64,000 nucleotides of DNA from contig NZ_VTZS01000001.1 of assembly GCF_008367235.1 (NCBI RefSeq), positions 1,240,001 to 1,304,000 on the forward strand. Reading direction: 5' to 3'. Source of the DNA: Pareuzebyella sediminis. Its GTDB lineage: Bacteria > Bacteroidota > Bacteroidia > Flavobacteriales > Flavobacteriaceae. Positions 45,803-56,624 of the stretch are shown here, piece by piece; position 1 is the first letter of the stretch, and every line of letters starts with the position of its first letter. Position numbers and translations under genes: made by a program. A model generated the notes under the pieces. The model saw nothing but the letters and a program-made list of their open reading frames with translations, made no database searches and was not told the origin of the DNA.

Positions 45803-46149
45803 TTAACCTGAAAGGTTAATGACTTGGATGCTGGCTTTGATACGGGTAAATACTATCTGTTTGCACATTACACGGGTGTTCATTAAATCTTTCCGGTGAT
45901 ACTTCTTGATCCATACCTTCATGTGCGGGATTGTATCCCGTAAATTAAAGCAATTTGTCTTTTGGAATCGTTTCCTATGCTAAGTCCGTCAAGAATCTTC
46001 AGTTTGAAAGGTTCCGAATACCGTCTGAAAACTTTGTAATTATTGTACCTAATTGCAAGAATTATGTTGCCTTTATTAAGGACGGGGCAAAATATTTCCC
46101 AACGTTTTTGTGTATAGTTTGTTGCGGGGTTGACAGCTTGCGTGAGAAG
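45803..46149 (-). pseudogene. Degraded IS3-type transposase (OrfA) fragment
   Basis: Minus-strand frame A (46149 down to 45919) reads VFRRYSEPFKLKILDGLSIG and KRQIALIYGIQSRT, then a stop; frame B (from 45922 to 45803) continues MKVWIKKYHRKDLMNTRVMC. Joined, this is the helix-turn-helix part of OrfA of IS3-like elements of Bacteroidota (RRYSE-FK-KIL ... YGI---T---WIKKY-RKDLMNT). The frame is shifted, the start is lost and OrfB is absent, so the element is dead. A perfect TTAACCT/AGGTTAA dyad at 45803-45819 marks the left end of the reading frame. The rest of 45400-46260 holds no gene. Confidence 0.65.
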
Positions 46150-46260
46150 CTAGATCTCCATTGGTACGATAAATTACTTGATTAAAGTAACTGAGCAATT
46201 AATTCTACTTTGTTATATTTTTTTAATCATGCTAATTGTAATATTTTTCTCCCTGGAATT

Positions 46261-48858
46261 TTATTTTTTGTAAATAAGAATAACCTCGTTCTCTTCGGTC
46301 TCTAAAAAATATTCATAAAAGTCGGGCAAATTTATTTCTGGCAAATCTATTTTCTTATGGTCCAAATATTCTCCCGGATCCATTGGTAGCAACAAAGGAT
46401 TTGTTGTCCGGGTATTTATTGACCTTCCACCTTCAATACTCAATGGCACCATACTTCTCAACGGAAGTATACCACCTTGTTTGCACGTTATTTTCGCCTT
46501 TTTAAAGCTATTGTCCTCCCATTCAATGTCGACTTCAAAATTACCTCTTGCTTTCAGACCGGAGATAGCGCCTTGCTTCCATTTGGCCGGAAGAGCAGGA
46601 AGTAAGTGCACGAAGCCATCATGAGATTGCAACAGCATTTCTGCAATACCAGCCGTTGCCCCAAAATTACCATCGATTTGAAAGGGTGGATGCGCATCAA
46701 ACATGTTTGGATAGCTACCCGATCCTTTGAACTTAGGGTCGTTTTCTTTTACAAGATTCATTAGTTTGGACATAATTTCCAAAGACTTGTCTCCATCATA
46801 AAGCCGTGCCCACATATTTACTTTCCAACCCATTGACCATCCGGTAGCCTGATCACCCCTTCGAATCAATACTTGCTTTACAGCCTGAGTCAATTCAGGA
46901 TTGGAGGTAGGTGTAATCTGGTTTCCCGGATGAAAGGGATACAAATGGGAAATATGGCGATGGTGTATTTCCTTGTCCTCAAAATCTAACTGCCATTCTT
47001 GCAATTGCGCATGCTTTCCAATCTGGTAGGGCAACAATCGCCTTTGTTTTTCCAAGATTTCATTTTTAAGTTCAATATCTTCAATTTTTAAAATTTCGAC
47101 GGCCTTAAGATATCGTTCGAAACTTTCCTTGATCAAAGCCATATCCATGGTAGGTCCAGGACTCAGGGTAGAACTTTTTCCGTCCCCATAGATAAAACTC
47201 TGTTCTGGCGAATGTCCGACCGGAGTCACTAAATATCCTTCTTTGTTGGGAATCAGCCAATCCTTATAAAAAAGTACAGCGCCTTTTAGCAAAGGGTAGA
47301 CCTCTTGGCGTAGAAATTGCTCGTCGCCAGTAAAAAGGTAATGCTCCCAAAAATGGCTAACCAACCAACCAGAAGCCACGGGCCAAAAGGAACAGGGACA
47401 AGAATCAACTGGACCCGAATTTCTCCAAATCGACATGTTATGATTGGCCAACCACCCCGAGCTCCCGTACATTGACCGTGCTACTTTGGCTCCATTTTTT
47501 GCCAGTTCCTTGACGGATTTAAAAAAAGGTTCATGGCATTCGGAAAGATTGGTGACTTCCGCGGGCCAATAGTTCATTTCCATATTGATATTCATCGTAT
47601 AGGCACTAGCCCAAGGTGGTATCAATTCATCGTTCCATATTCCCTGTAAATTTAAGGGTTGCCCTCCCGGTCTTGAACCCGATATCATTAAGTAGCGACC
47701 GTATTGAAAAAATAATGATACGAGACTTTCATCACCTCCCTTTTTATACCTCATAATCCGCTGATCGGTCGGTAAACCCGAACCTTTTCCGGATTTGTTT
47801 ATCCGAAGATCAACGCGGTCGAATAGCGAAGTATAATCTGCAATATGTCGTTTCTTAATGGTTTGATAATCATCATCCTTAATATTTTCAAAAAAGGATA
47901 TGGTTCTTTTCTCAGGTAGCTCTTTGTTTGTCGGACTTTCGTCATATGCTGTAAAACTGGTGGCAGCGGTGACCAAAATGACCATTTCAGAAACATTAGA
48001 AAACTTGAGCTTTCCTTCGAAATAAGATACTTCCCCATCGGTATGCTCCAACTTTAAACGAGATTGGAAGTACATACCCAAACCATCAACCTCATCGTGG
48101 TAAAGAATTTGTTTTGCGATAGGCTTTCTACTTCGGTCACGGTTATAGATTTCCGGGTATTTGTGCTCATCGCCATAATTTTCAACATGCTCAAGGGTTC
48201 TTCGAAGGGCAAAACCAGGTACTTGTGCATTTATAAAAAGCATATTATCAGTACCTCCAACTTGCATGGTCGGCTCATGGATTGTCGAAAAAGATATGGC
48301 ACCACTCATTTTATCCTGTCCTTCGGCAGAGAGTTTTAATGCGAAAATATGATCGGGATAACTGGCCAAAATCTCACGGGTATACCTTGTTTTACCAATT
48401 ACATAAGATACATTGTGAATCGCTTTTGAAATATCCAAACTTCTTCTGTAGTCGGAAACCTCTCCCCTATGATCCATTTCAATCCATAAATCACTCATGG
48501 GTTGATATAGATCTTGAGGTCTGCCCAACCACCTTTTTTGAACCATTTTTTGACCCTCCTCATATTTGCCCGCATCGAACAGGGTCATAATTTCATTATA
48601 GTCCTCGCGAATACTGAAATTTTCGTATTTCCGATTCGGATCACCACTGTAGAGTGTCGATTCGTTGAGCTGAATATGTTCCATCCAAGGATTGCCAAAG
48701 ATCATTCCCCCCATATTTCCATTACCTATAGGCAAGGCTTCGGTCCACACCTCGGCCGGCTCATTATATTTCAAAATGTTCGTATTCGTTTGGCCATATC
48801 CCTGTACCGTTTGAAAAAGACAGGCCACTATTATGGAAGTTACTTTTGTTATTTTCAT
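46261..48858 (-). CDS. GH95 glycoside hydrolase (alpha-L-fucosidase/galactosidase class), locus B
   Basis: 865 residues with a signal peptide (about 1-22). GH95 hallmarks in order: [31 protein letters not shown], the (alpha/alpha)6 barrel with [20 protein letters not shown] and [36 protein letters not shown], and [19 protein letters not shown]95 enzymes invert alpha-1,2-L-fucosyl or alpha-L-galactosyl linkages. Active-site Glu and Asp cannot be placed without an alignment, but the motif blocks are intact. It starts one base after the DUF5703 gene, so the two are co-translated. Confidence 0.93.
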   Translation of the reverse strand: MKITKVTSIIVACLFQTVQGYGQTNTNILKYNEPAEVWTEALPIGNGNMGGMIFGNPWMEHIQLNESTLYSGDPNRKYENFSIREDYNEIMTLFDAGKYEEGQKMVQKRWLGRPQDLYQPMSDLWIEMDHRGEVSDYRRSLDISKAIHNVSYVIGKTRYTREILASYPDHIFALKLSAEGQDKMSGAISFSTIHEPTMQVGGTDNMLFINAQVPGFALRRTLEHVENYGDEHKYPEIYNRDRSRKPIAKQILYHDEVDGLGMYFQSRLKLEHTDGEVSYFEGKLKFSNVSEMVILVTAATSFTAYDESPTNKELPEKRTISFFENIKDDDYQTIKKRHIADYTSLFDRVDLRINKSGKGSGLPTDQRIMRYKKGGDESLVSLFFQYGRYLMISGSRPGGQPLNLQGIWNDELIPPWASAYTMNINMEMNYWPAEVTNLSECHEPFFKSVKELAKNGAKVARSMYGSSGWLANHNMSIWRNSGPVDSCPCSFWPVASGWLVSHFWEHYLFTGDEQFLRQEVYPLLKGAVLFYKDWLIPNKEGYLVTPVGHSPEQSFIYGDGKSSTLSPGPTMDMALIKESFERYLKAVEILKIEDIELKNEILEKQRRLLPYQIGKHAQLQEWQLDFEDKEIHHRHISHLYPFHPGNQITPTSNPELTQAVKQVLIRRGDQATGWSMGWKVNMWARLYDGDKSLEIMSKLMNLVKENDPKFKGSGSYPNMFDAHPPFQIDGNFGATAGIAEMLLQSHDGFVHLLPALPAKWKQGAISGLKARGNFEVDIEWEDNSFKKAKITCKQGGILPLRSMVPLSIEGGRSINTRTTNPLLLPMDPGEYLDHKKIDLPEINLPDFYEYFLETEENEVILIYKK

Positions 48859-48859
48859 T

Positions 48860-51298
48860 TTATTGTTTCAATTCAAAGTTTACCAGGTTCACATCTTGTC
48901 TTCTATTTACGGGCGTCACATCTAGCTCGACCAATTTACCATCTTTAAAAACCCCTTTGACAATGGTATTTTTAGGTGCGTGGAGTTTAAACTCGACATT
49001 CCATTCTTTTGGCCATGCCGGAAACAGAACTATTTTATCATTGATGGTTTGCATCAACATCTCTTGCAGGCCAATCATACCAGATCCGCCCCAATTATGA
49101 TCTGGCACCCAATCGTGACCGGGACCCCAGAAAGTCGGAAACTTCCGTTCAGAGTCCAATAATTTTCTAGTGTTATATTCCGCCGCAGCTTCTGTCATTC
49201 CCATTCTTGCAAGAAAAATTCCATCTTGATGCCAGCTTACGACGTTTCCTTTCCGAAATACCGGAGCCAGTTCATAGGTATTTTTAAACGAGCTAATTTC
49301 TTTATCCCCAATTTTAAACTGATTGAAAGGGAAAAGTGGGTAAAACTGGGGTAATTCTTGGTTCGATTCCCGAATCCAGCTCTCCGCAGGTTTAATTATG
49401 GGAAGCCCATCGATTTCCTCAAATGCATAATCGGGAACTCTATTTAAAAAATCGCTGTAGTATTGTTTTTTTTCCGAAGAGATGTATTTCTCTTCTAATT
49501 CGAGCAAATTTTTTAAACATGCCTTAAGACCGGAAACCACATCGACAGGATTTTTCGCACCTCGATAAGATTCGCAGGAAGTAGAGGGAAAGATTACGAG
49601 TTTCCCATTTTCATTCAATTCTTTACCGTTTCGCATTTTCTGCCTTATCCGGTAGTGTTCATCAAAAAAAATAAGGGACTGTTCTATGAAAGGAATATAC
49701 CTTGAAATATCAGCACCGGTAAAACGATGATATTCCAAAACCATATAAGATTGTTCTAGCTGCGATTCCCAGTGGTATGAAATAGACCCATTGGCCATCA
49801 CTCCTTTTTCCACTATGTCGTTATACGCTTTTGAACCATCTACTCTTTTATCTCCAAATGCGACCTCCTTTCCCCTTTCACGAACACCTTCGGGCCAGCC
49901 ATAACCCGCACCCAAAGCTAATCCTGGCACACCAATATACTCGCTATAAACGGCCCCCTTGTGGGCAAAATTCTTTTTTACTCTAGCCAAAGCCCCCGAT
50001 AATGCCTTTCGATACAATTCAAAATGTGGTGTCAGTGCATCAAAATCACCTGATTTTAACATCGGCCAATATAACAATCTTTGATTTTGTGCGGTAAAGA
50101 CACCCCCGCCCCATGCCCTAAAATCAGGACCATAATCTCTCTGTCCTTCGACAAGGCCAGCGTCAAAAGTGAAATTACCACCATTGAATTTTGTAGGGTA
50201 CTCACCATACATATTGCACCCCAATTGGTATCGAAACAATTGATAATTTCGTGCCACAGTCCATGCTTTGTCGTCTGGCCCAGCAGTTTCCGAGTTTATG
50301 AGAATGTAACTTCTGGACCAGAATTTATGCCACCATGCACGAGTAGAAACACGAACTTTGTTAGTATTCGTTTCCCAACTTTTTACTATAGTTGTGTTCA
50401 ATCCAGTTCTCCAGTCCTCTAAAGATTTAGTTTGGTCAATATGCGTAACCATTTTAATGTGATGTCTCTTTCTTTCCTTCCTTGAAACGATATGCCAGGC
50501 CCTGAAAGGTTTACCGGCGTAAACACCTGTTGAATTCTTAGATGAAATAAAACCATCACCTAAAAGCATACCTCCAAAAGTTCGGCCTTTAAGATCATCG
50601 GTAATTTCCTCTTTATAGTTTTCCAAGCCTTGTTGTTGAATCAGCAAATTGGGAACTAGTTTATTGTCGGGGTTTCGATGATAGAAGAAAATACCGTTAT
50701 CTTTCTGCTCGACGTGGTCTTTTGATAGCGTAACTTCACCTGGATAAGCATGTAGTGTAAAGGTAGAATGCCTTCGCCCATCATTGGTGATCATCTCTTC
50801 ATCCATACGCCAGTTTTCATAGGCGGCATCGACCCTGACTTTTTTGTTTGCTTCGACCTCTAGGTGAACAATAGGGTCTTGAACTTCGACCCAAATCGCT
50901 ATTTTTACTTCCAGGGGCATTCCGGAATGCTTGTTTTTACCCCGAATATCTATATATCCATCCTTAAGTTTTAATTCTTGACTGAATTTAGGGTTTGAAC
51001 CTTCTTCGGAGAAGGGGTTCGGACTCAATTTTACGCGAATACGCCCTAATTTCAAATATTCATTGGTCTCAGCTAAACTTCCGCTTCGCTGAACATATAT
51101 TAAAAGTTCGCCGTTCTCGACCCAAACATTACAGCCAATATCACCTCCTCCAACTGGCATTGATTCCGCACTATTTTCACTTTGCTCCGTCCATTTAATA
51201 TTATAAGTTTTAAAATCAGGCTCTTGAAATTGAACCGCACAGACGCTTTCAAAATTTATCAAGTACCACATAAGAAATAAAACTTTATATAGTTTCAT
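48860..51298 (-). CDS. DUF5703-domain protein, probable glycoside hydrolase (locus B)
   Basis: 812 residues with a signal peptide (about 1-21). The start [20 protein letters not shown] is the DUF5703 N-terminal beta-sandwich signature, and the middle (about 330-720) looks like an (alpha/alpha)6 barrel. The end has [20 protein letters not shown] and [11 protein letters not shown], which line up by eye with GH95 blocks ([17 protein letters not shown] and [11 protein letters not shown]) in the next gene. So it is probably a diverged GH95-type hydrolase of unknown linkage. Susceptibility to the same glycan is inferred from the one-base gap to the GH95 gene. Confidence 0.82.
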   Translation of the reverse strand: MKLYKVLFLMWYLINFESVCAVQFQEPDFKTYNIKWTEQSENSAESMPVGGGDIGCNVWVENGELLIYVQRSGSLAETNEYLKLGRIRVKLSPNPFSEEGSNPKFSQELKLKDGYIDIRGKNKHSGMPLEVKIAIWVEVQDPIVHLEVEANKKVRVDAAYENWRMDEEMITNDGRRHSTFTLHAYPGEVTLSKDHVEQKDNGIFFYHRNPDNKLVPNLLIQQQGLENYKEEITDDLKGRTFGGMLLGDGFISSKNSTGVYAGKPFRAWHIVSRKERKRHHIKMVTHIDQTKSLEDWRTGLNTTIVKSWETNTNKVRVSTRAWWHKFWSRSYILINSETAGPDDKAWTVARNYQLFRYQLGCNMYGEYPTKFNGGNFTFDAGLVEGQRDYGPDFRAWGGGVFTAQNQRLLYWPMLKSGDFDALTPHFELYRKALSGALARVKKNFAHKGAVYSEYIGVPGLALGAGYGWPEGVRERGKEVAFGDKRVDGSKAYNDIVEKGVMANGSISYHWESQLEQSYMVLEYHRFTGADISRYIPFIEQSLIFFDEHYRIRQKMRNGKELNENGKLVIFPSTSCESYRGAKNPVDVVSGLKACLKNLLELEEKYISSEKKQYYSDFLNRVPDYAFEEIDGLPIIKPAESWIRESNQELPQFYPLFPFNQFKIGDKEISSFKNTYELAPVFRKGNVVSWHQDGIFLARMGMTEAAAEYNTRKLLDSERKFPTFWGPGHDWVPDHNWGGSGMIGLQEMLMQTINDKIVLFPAWPKEWNVEFKLHAPKNTIVKGVFKDGKLVELDVTPVNRRQDVNLVNFELKQ

Positions 51299-51468
51299 AG
51301 ATCTTCAATTTTAAACTGGGCAATTTCTATCAAAAGAAAATGAGACTGATATAGATATACCAAGTCCCATTTTCCAAACTAACTCAACCAACTCAACTGT
51401 TTAACATTTATCGCCATACCATGGCATTACCTATCACTCTAAAGTAAAGTGGAAATAAATGGTCGTTT

Positions 51469-53106
51469 TTAATATCCAGGATTTTGTTCCAATGTTGCTT
51501 CAGTATTCCTTTCAATTTCTGTATTAGGTATCGGCCATACATTCTGATAATCAAAAATCGGATTCGAAGCATATTGACCGTTATGCATCGGATTATAGGT
51601 GCGCACGCGGTCGACGATAACCCCAATTCTCATTAAGGTCATCAACCTATTTTCTTCTACAAAAAGTTCCCTGGCCCTTTCATCCAAAATAAATTCCATA
51701 TTTACATCTCCCCCGGTAATAGGGGTCGCCAAAGAACGCTCCCGTACTTCATTGATATCGGAAGCAGCAGCATCTGAATCCCCATTTAGAAAATAGGCTT
51801 CCGCCCTTAATAAGTAGGTTTCGGCCAAACGTATGACATAGCGATCACGAAAGGAACTATTCGCTTGATTATCTACTATTTGATCGGGGAAATTATTGAT
51901 TGGAGTGCTTTTGGCGAAAATAGCACTCCACCATCGTTTAGTAGGATCATCAAACTCTGTGAAGGATCCACTCTCGACAATTTTTTGTCCAAAATAATCG
52001 GATTCGGGATTGTCGGCCACGATATCCCGGATAATATTAAATTCGGAATTTCGAATATCATTTTGCGCGTCTTCCCAGACCTGGTTCAGCATGTAATCGG
52101 AAGCTGCCCACCAACCGATACCACGTCCTCCATTTTTCTTGGTAGGTCCCAAAAATAGGTTTTCGCCATCACTATTGCCTTTTAATTGCCAATAAAGAGG
52201 CACAAGAAAACGGGCCAAATTATCATTGATTTCACCCCCAGGAACAAGAAATTCATATTGCGAAACATAAATTGCTTCCGTGTTACCACTCCCTCTATTT
52301 TGATTACCCCTTCTAAATAAATCCCAATAGACATCACCGGGTTCATCACTTCTAGTGCCAAATCTTTCTCTCATCAAAGCATAGCCAAGATTGTCTATGA
52401 CCTCTGAAGCGGCGGTAATTGCTTTTTGATATTCTTTTGTTACAATGTAGGCTTCCGCTAGCAAATGGTAGGCAGCACCTTTGGCCATTCTACCATCTTG
52501 TTGGACTTCATCGGCTCCCGGTAAAAATTGTGCGGCCTCAGTCAGATCGCTTATTATCTGTGTCCAGACATCTGCTACGGAGGCTCTTCTAAAATCTCTT
52601 TTTGGGGAATCTGTTTCTTCCAAGACCAATGGTACACCTCCATAAATAGTAACTAAACCCCTATATGCAAATGCTCTAAAAAATTTAGCTTCTCCTATTT
52701 TAATATTTCTTTCCTCTTCCGAACTATATTCAATAGTGTTTATCCTGTTTAAGATTACATTAGCATCATAGATTTGTTGGTAAAAATCGTTCCAAAATCT
52801 TGATATCTGTCGTTTTTCAGGTCGTATTTGATCTCCCCATGAGTTCAATTCATGGTTGGGTGCAATCGCATCATAGCCAACATCTGTAGTGTACTGAAAA
52901 GTAAACGCATCGCCGTTTGCTCCGCTACCATATAACATCTGACTTACATTTTCATAAAGCTGCACGACCGCTATATCTATCTGCTCAGGGGTGGTATACG
53001 AATTATCAGGAGTGTAAAAACTGAAGGCTTGCTCTTCTAACAACTCATCTTCATTGCACGAAATCGTTATCAATAACAAAACCAATATATATTTTAAATT
53101 TTTCAT
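51469..53106 (-). CDS. SusD/RagB-type glycan-binding lipoprotein (locus B)
   Basis: 545 residues from the ATG at 53106, chosen because it gives a lipoprotein signal peptide with Cys at LLITISC; the longer frame overlaps susC. SusD blocks: KFFRAFAYRGLVTIYGGVPL, AKGAAYHLLAEAYIVTKEYQ, IRLAETYLLRAEAYFLNGDS, and the C-terminal IPNTEIERNTEATLEQNPGY. It starts 10 bases after the SusC stop. The catalytic genes follow 170 bases later on the same strand. Confidence 0.95.
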   Translation of the reverse strand: MKNLKYILVLLLITISCNEDELLEEQAFSFYTPDNSYTTPEQIDIAVVQLYENVSQMLYGSGANGDAFTFQYTTDVGYDAIAPNHELNSWGDQIRPEKRQISRFWNDFYQQIYDANVILNRINTIEYSSEEERNIKIGEAKFFRAFAYRGLVTIYGGVPLVLEETDSPKRDFRRASVADVWTQIISDLTEAAQFLPGADEVQQDGRMAKGAAYHLLAEAYIVTKEYQKAITAASEVIDNLGYALMRERFGTRSDEPGDVYWDLFRRGNQNRGSGNTEAIYVSQYEFLVPGGEINDNLARFLVPLYWQLKGNSDGENLFLGPTKKNGGRGIGWWAASDYMLNQVWEDAQNDIRNSEFNIIRDIVADNPESDYFGQKIVESGSFTEFDDPTKRWWSAIFAKSTPINNFPDQIVDNQANSSFRDRYVIRLAETYLLRAEAYFLNGDSDAAASDINEVRERSLATPITGGDVNMEFILDERARELFVEENRLMTLMRIGVIVDRVRTYNPMHNGQYASNPIFDYQNVWPIPNTEIERNTEATLEQNPGY

Positions 53107-53116
53107 CGTTCTACGT

Positions 53117-56100
53117 TTAAAATTCAACATTTAGTCCCAAGGTATAGCTTCTCAATAAAGGCGCACCAGGAGCAAAGCCTGCCCCTGTCTCAGGATCTAA
53201 GCCCTTCCATTTTGTCCATGTTGCCAAATTTTTACCGGAAACAAACAACTTTAAGTTACTTACCCGTAATGCATCTTGTAATTGATCAGGAAAAACATAG
53301 GACAATGACACATCTTGTAACCGCACAAAACTTCTTTGACTGTAAGGCGTTGCCCCAAACTGTGAAGCCAGGTCTAAACGTCTATATTTTGCATTTGGGT
53401 TCTCCGGCATCCAATAGTCCCATGCGCCCTTGGGTACATTGCTATAGGATAGTTGATCCCTTTTGTTCCAATTTCCATGGGCATGGGGAGCATCATTGCC
53501 GTAGTAAAAATCGTTGCCGCCTTGAATAGAATTAATGAATACGTATAGGCTTAGATTTTTATGGCTTACCGTATTAGCAATGCCGAAACGATAGGCAGGA
53601 TCTTCATAGCCCAATATCTTTCTGTCATCCAAGGAAGAAATATCGCCACTGTTGTCAAGATCGCGAAGCTTATAGGTTCCTGGGAAAAACCCTGTTAAAA
53701 TTGAACCATCAGCCTCATCTGCCAGTTGCCACATTCCGGTTATTTCGTAATCATAGATTACATTTTGGGGCTCACCAATAAAAAGACCGTCACCGACTAA
53801 ATCATCTTCTTTTCCATCACCGTTGTTGTCGTTCTGCGGGCCTAGAATTGATTCTATTTTATTTCGATAGCTACTAAAATTAAACGAGGCCTCCCAATTC
53901 CAATCATCATTGCCCACTAAAGTACTGGAAAGCACCAACTCCAAACCATGGTTGGAGACCTTAGCTATGTTACTATTTATCGAATTGAAACCAGTTAGAT
54001 TGGGTAATTGAATGGCATAAAGAATATTTTCGGTGTCATTTTTATAGTATTCGATATTGCCCCTAAGTTTTGAGCCGATTAACGCAAAGTCAAGCCCTAA
54101 ATTCGTTCCGGTCGTTGTTTCCCATCCCAATGCATCATTCGGTAGCGAACTAATAGACTGACCTTGATAACTTTGACCCCCATCTCCAAAGACATAACTT
54201 GGGCCAGTACTTATTATCGCCGCCGTATCGTAGCGCCCAAGCCCTCTTCTTCCAGATTGTCCGTAAGAAGCCCTTAGTTTTAGAAAATCAACCCAAGAAC
54301 TATTTTCAAATAGGCCTTCATTGCTTATGACCCAGCCCAACCCAACTGTAGGAAATACCGCGGTCTTATCTTTTTTTCCAAAGCCTGAGAATCCATCCCT
54401 TCGAACAGTTCCAGTAATGTAATATTTGTTTTTATAATCATATAAAAGCCGAACCATTGAATATAGGCTGGTTTCTTCTTCTTTATTAGATTCTATTACA
54501 TTTTGGGTAGGATCCCCGGCTTGCAATCTATTGAATCCCAAAATGTCTATTCCAAACTGTTTGGCTTCGGCTCTAAAGGAATTAATATTTCGTTTTTCAA
54601 CCCCGTACAATAAGGTTAAATTTATATTATGGTCCTCGTTAAAAGTACGTTGATAGGTTAAAATATTATCTAGGGTCCAGTCACGAGCTTCCGCATAGCT
54701 TTTTGAGGCGCCTCCTGTGAAACTGTTAGCGGAGGGATTAAAACGGGCATTATTCTGGGTTCTATAGTTATTAGAGTAATTAAGTCTGTAGGAAAGACCA
54801 TTTAATGGCAATTTTACGTCTGCATACAGGTTACTGAAGAAATTCTTTTCGACCTCTGAATCGTCTTGAGCAATGGTCAAAAAGGGGTTCAACCATCCTC
54901 CCTCCGGATTCGGAATGATTTCTCTATCCTCGTCACGAATAGGTGCCCAAGGCTGCAATACAAACGGAATTGTATTTCCTCCTGTCACACCAGAAAAATC
55001 CCCAATAGAAACGAATGTCTGGGTACCAATTTTCAACCAATCCGTAATATTAGCATCAAAGTTTATCCTAAAATTATATCGGGTATACTTGTCGTTTTTT
55101 AAATAAGCTTGTTGGTCTGTAATACCTCCAGAGACGAAGTACCCTATAGCTTCCGTTTTGCCACGTATGCTGAGGTTATGCGTATTGACGAAACCGCTTC
55201 CTGAGAAAAGGTCCCACCAAGGAGTGTCTTGCCCATTAGCATATCCCTCAGATATTTCAGTTGTTTTAAAGTTATTTTGCCACACATAATCTGGGTTTAC
55301 TTGTAAATAATCAGGGGCCAGCCTACCACCTTCTGCCCAAAAAATATCTGGATAAAATTCTTCCAACTCACTGGCATTCATTGGAAGAAGTACATTAGAA
55401 GGAGATTGAATGGAGTAACTTGTACTGTATTCAATAGTGGGCTTAAGTAATGTTCTGCCCGTTTTTGTGGTAATAAGAATTACACCATTGGAGGCCTGTG
55501 AACCATAAATAGCCGCAGAACTTGCATCTTTTAGCACATCTATAGAGGCAATATCTGCAGGATTTAAATCAACCAAGTTTCCCCTATAAATAATACCATC
55601 CAAAACAATCAGTGGTGCGTTGGCACCAGCATCACTTGATAGAGTGCTTTGGCCCCTGACAGATATGATCGGGTTTTGCCCCGCATTGGTGGTTGCACCT
55701 ACATTGAGGCCCGCAACACTGCCTTGAAGAGCTTGGGCTATCGATACATTTGGAAATTCGTTAGCATTATCTAAATCAGCACTTGCAACGGCACCGGTCA
55801 GATCCTTTTTCTTAACTGTGACTCCGTAGCCTATTACTACTACCTCATCAAGGTCTGACGCACTCTCTTCCAAAACAATCGATATCGAATTCTGATTGTT
55901 GACCGGAATATCTTTTGTGCCATAGCCGATATATGAAAAAGTTAGTGTGGCACTGGCATTCGATAAAGAAAGTGTGTAGTTTCCATCAAAATCGGACTGT
56001 GTACCATTTGTCGTACCCTTTTCCAAGACACTCGCACCAGCCAAGGGAATCCCTTGGGTATCCGTAACAGTTCCCGAAACCGTAAAATCTTGTGGAGTAA

Positions 56101-56500
56101 AATGTATGCCTGTTTCTGCCTGTATTACCATATCCCGCTTCTTTATGACTACCTGGCGGTCATCTATACTATAGTCTAAATCGGTATTTAGAAACACACG
56201 GTCCAATATGGTCGATAGTTCGGCTTTCTTTATCTGTAGGTATACTTTTTTATTCGGATTGAGCACGTTATCCTTATAAAAGAAGATAAATTCACTTTTT
56301 CCTTGAATCCGATTGAATAGTTCTTCATAAGTGATACCGTTCGCGTCTATGGTGATTTTGGTCTGTGCATACGAAGGATTCGCGTATACAGCACCTAGAC
56401 CGATACCAATGAACAACAGAAAAACTCTCATAAGGATTATGCTGGCGATCTTTAAGGTCATTATACCCTGGATATGGGTAAGACCAACAATTTTATTCAT
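53117..56500 (-). CDS. SusC/RagA-type TonB-dependent transporter with STN domain (locus B)
   Basis: 1127 residues. Signal segment at about 18-44, STN domain (about 47-100, ITIDANGITYEELFNRIQGK), carboxypeptidase-regulatory-like domain (about 137-215, GASVLEKGTTNGTQSDFDGN), plug with LDEVVVIGYG, and a beta-barrel ending GLNVEF. It imports a glycan fragment with SusD and signals through the STN domain to FecR. It shares domain order and several near-identical blocks with locus A SusC, but the barrel and substrate parts differ clearly. Confidence 0.95.
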   Translation of the reverse strand: MNKIVGLTHIQGIMTLKIASIILMRVFLLFIGIGLGAVYANPSYAQTKITIDANGITYEELFNRIQGKSEFIFFYKDNVLNPNKKVYLQIKKAELSTILDRVFLNTDLDYSIDDRQVVIKKRDMVIQAETGIHFTPQDFTVSGTVTDTQGIPLAGASVLEKGTTNGTQSDFDGNYTLSLSNASATLTFSYIGYGTKDIPVNNQNSISIVLEESASDLDEVVVIGYGVTVKKKDLTGAVASADLDNANEFPNVSIAQALQGSVAGLNVGATTNAGQNPIISVRGQSTLSSDAGANAPLIVLDGIIYRGNLVDLNPADIASIDVLKDASSAAIYGSQASNGVILITTKTGRTLLKPTIEYSTSYSIQSPSNVLLPMNASELEEFYPDIFWAEGGRLAPDYLQVNPDYVWQNNFKTTEISEGYANGQDTPWWDLFSGSGFVNTHNLSIRGKTEAIGYFVSGGITDQQAYLKNDKYTRYNFRINFDANITDWLKIGTQTFVSIGDFSGVTGGNTIPFVLQPWAPIRDEDREIIPNPEGGWLNPFLTIAQDDSEVEKNFFSNLYADVKLPLNGLSYRLNYSNNYRTQNNARFNPSANSFTGGASKSYAEARDWTLDNILTYQRTFNEDHNINLTLLYGVEKRNINSFRAEAKQFGIDILGFNRLQAGDPTQNVIESNKEEETSLYSMVRLLYDYKNKYYITGTVRRDGFSGFGKKDKTAVFPTVGLGWVISNEGLFENSSWVDFLKLRASYGQSGRRGLGRYDTAAIISTGPSYVFGDGGQSYQGQSISSLPNDALGWETTTGTNLGLDFALIGSKLRGNIEYYKNDTENILYAIQLPNLTGFNSINSNIAKVSNHGLELVLSSTLVGNDDWNWEASFNFSSYRNKIESILGPQNDNNGDGKEDDLVGDGLFIGEPQNVIYDYEITGMWQLADEADGSILTGFFPGTYKLRDLDNSGDISSLDDRKILGYEDPAYRFGIANTVSHKNLSLYVFINSIQGGNDFYYGNDAPHAHGNWNKRDQLSYSNVPKGAWDYWMPENPNAKYRRLDLASQFGATPYSQRSFVRLQDVSLSYVFPDQLQDALRVSNLKLFVSGKNLATWTKWKGLDPETGAGFAPGAPLLRSYTLGLNVEF

Positions 56501-56524
56501 AATTTAGTAATTAGGTTAGTTAAT

Positions 56525-56590
56525 ATTGCCTTTTAGGCAATGTTGCTATTTCGGCCAGAGGATGTTGCACCATCTTCTGGCTTTTTTATT
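56525..56590 (-). promoter_or_regulatory. Two hairpins between fecR and susC (locus B)
   Basis: A perfect 6-bp stem (ATTGCC/GGCAAT, 56525-56541) and an 11-bp stem with one G-T pair (GCCAGAGGATG / CATCTTCTGGC, 56554-56581). In the direction of the genes (minus) there is no T-run after them. On the plus strand the larger one is followed by TTTTTTATTTTT. They resemble the placing of the locus A hairpin. Confidence 0.45.
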
Positions 56591-56624
56591 TTTACTGTTC
56601 ATTTATGCCATAAAGTAATTGCTT

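Noticed and set aside
45803-45819. TTAACCT/AGGTTAA dyad as an IS terminal inverted repeat
   Set aside because: It is a tight hairpin at the end of a reading frame, not a pair of distant ends; no matching right end was found.
45955-46185. 76-codon plus-strand ORF
   Set aside because: It is antisense to the transposase relic, which explains the open frame.
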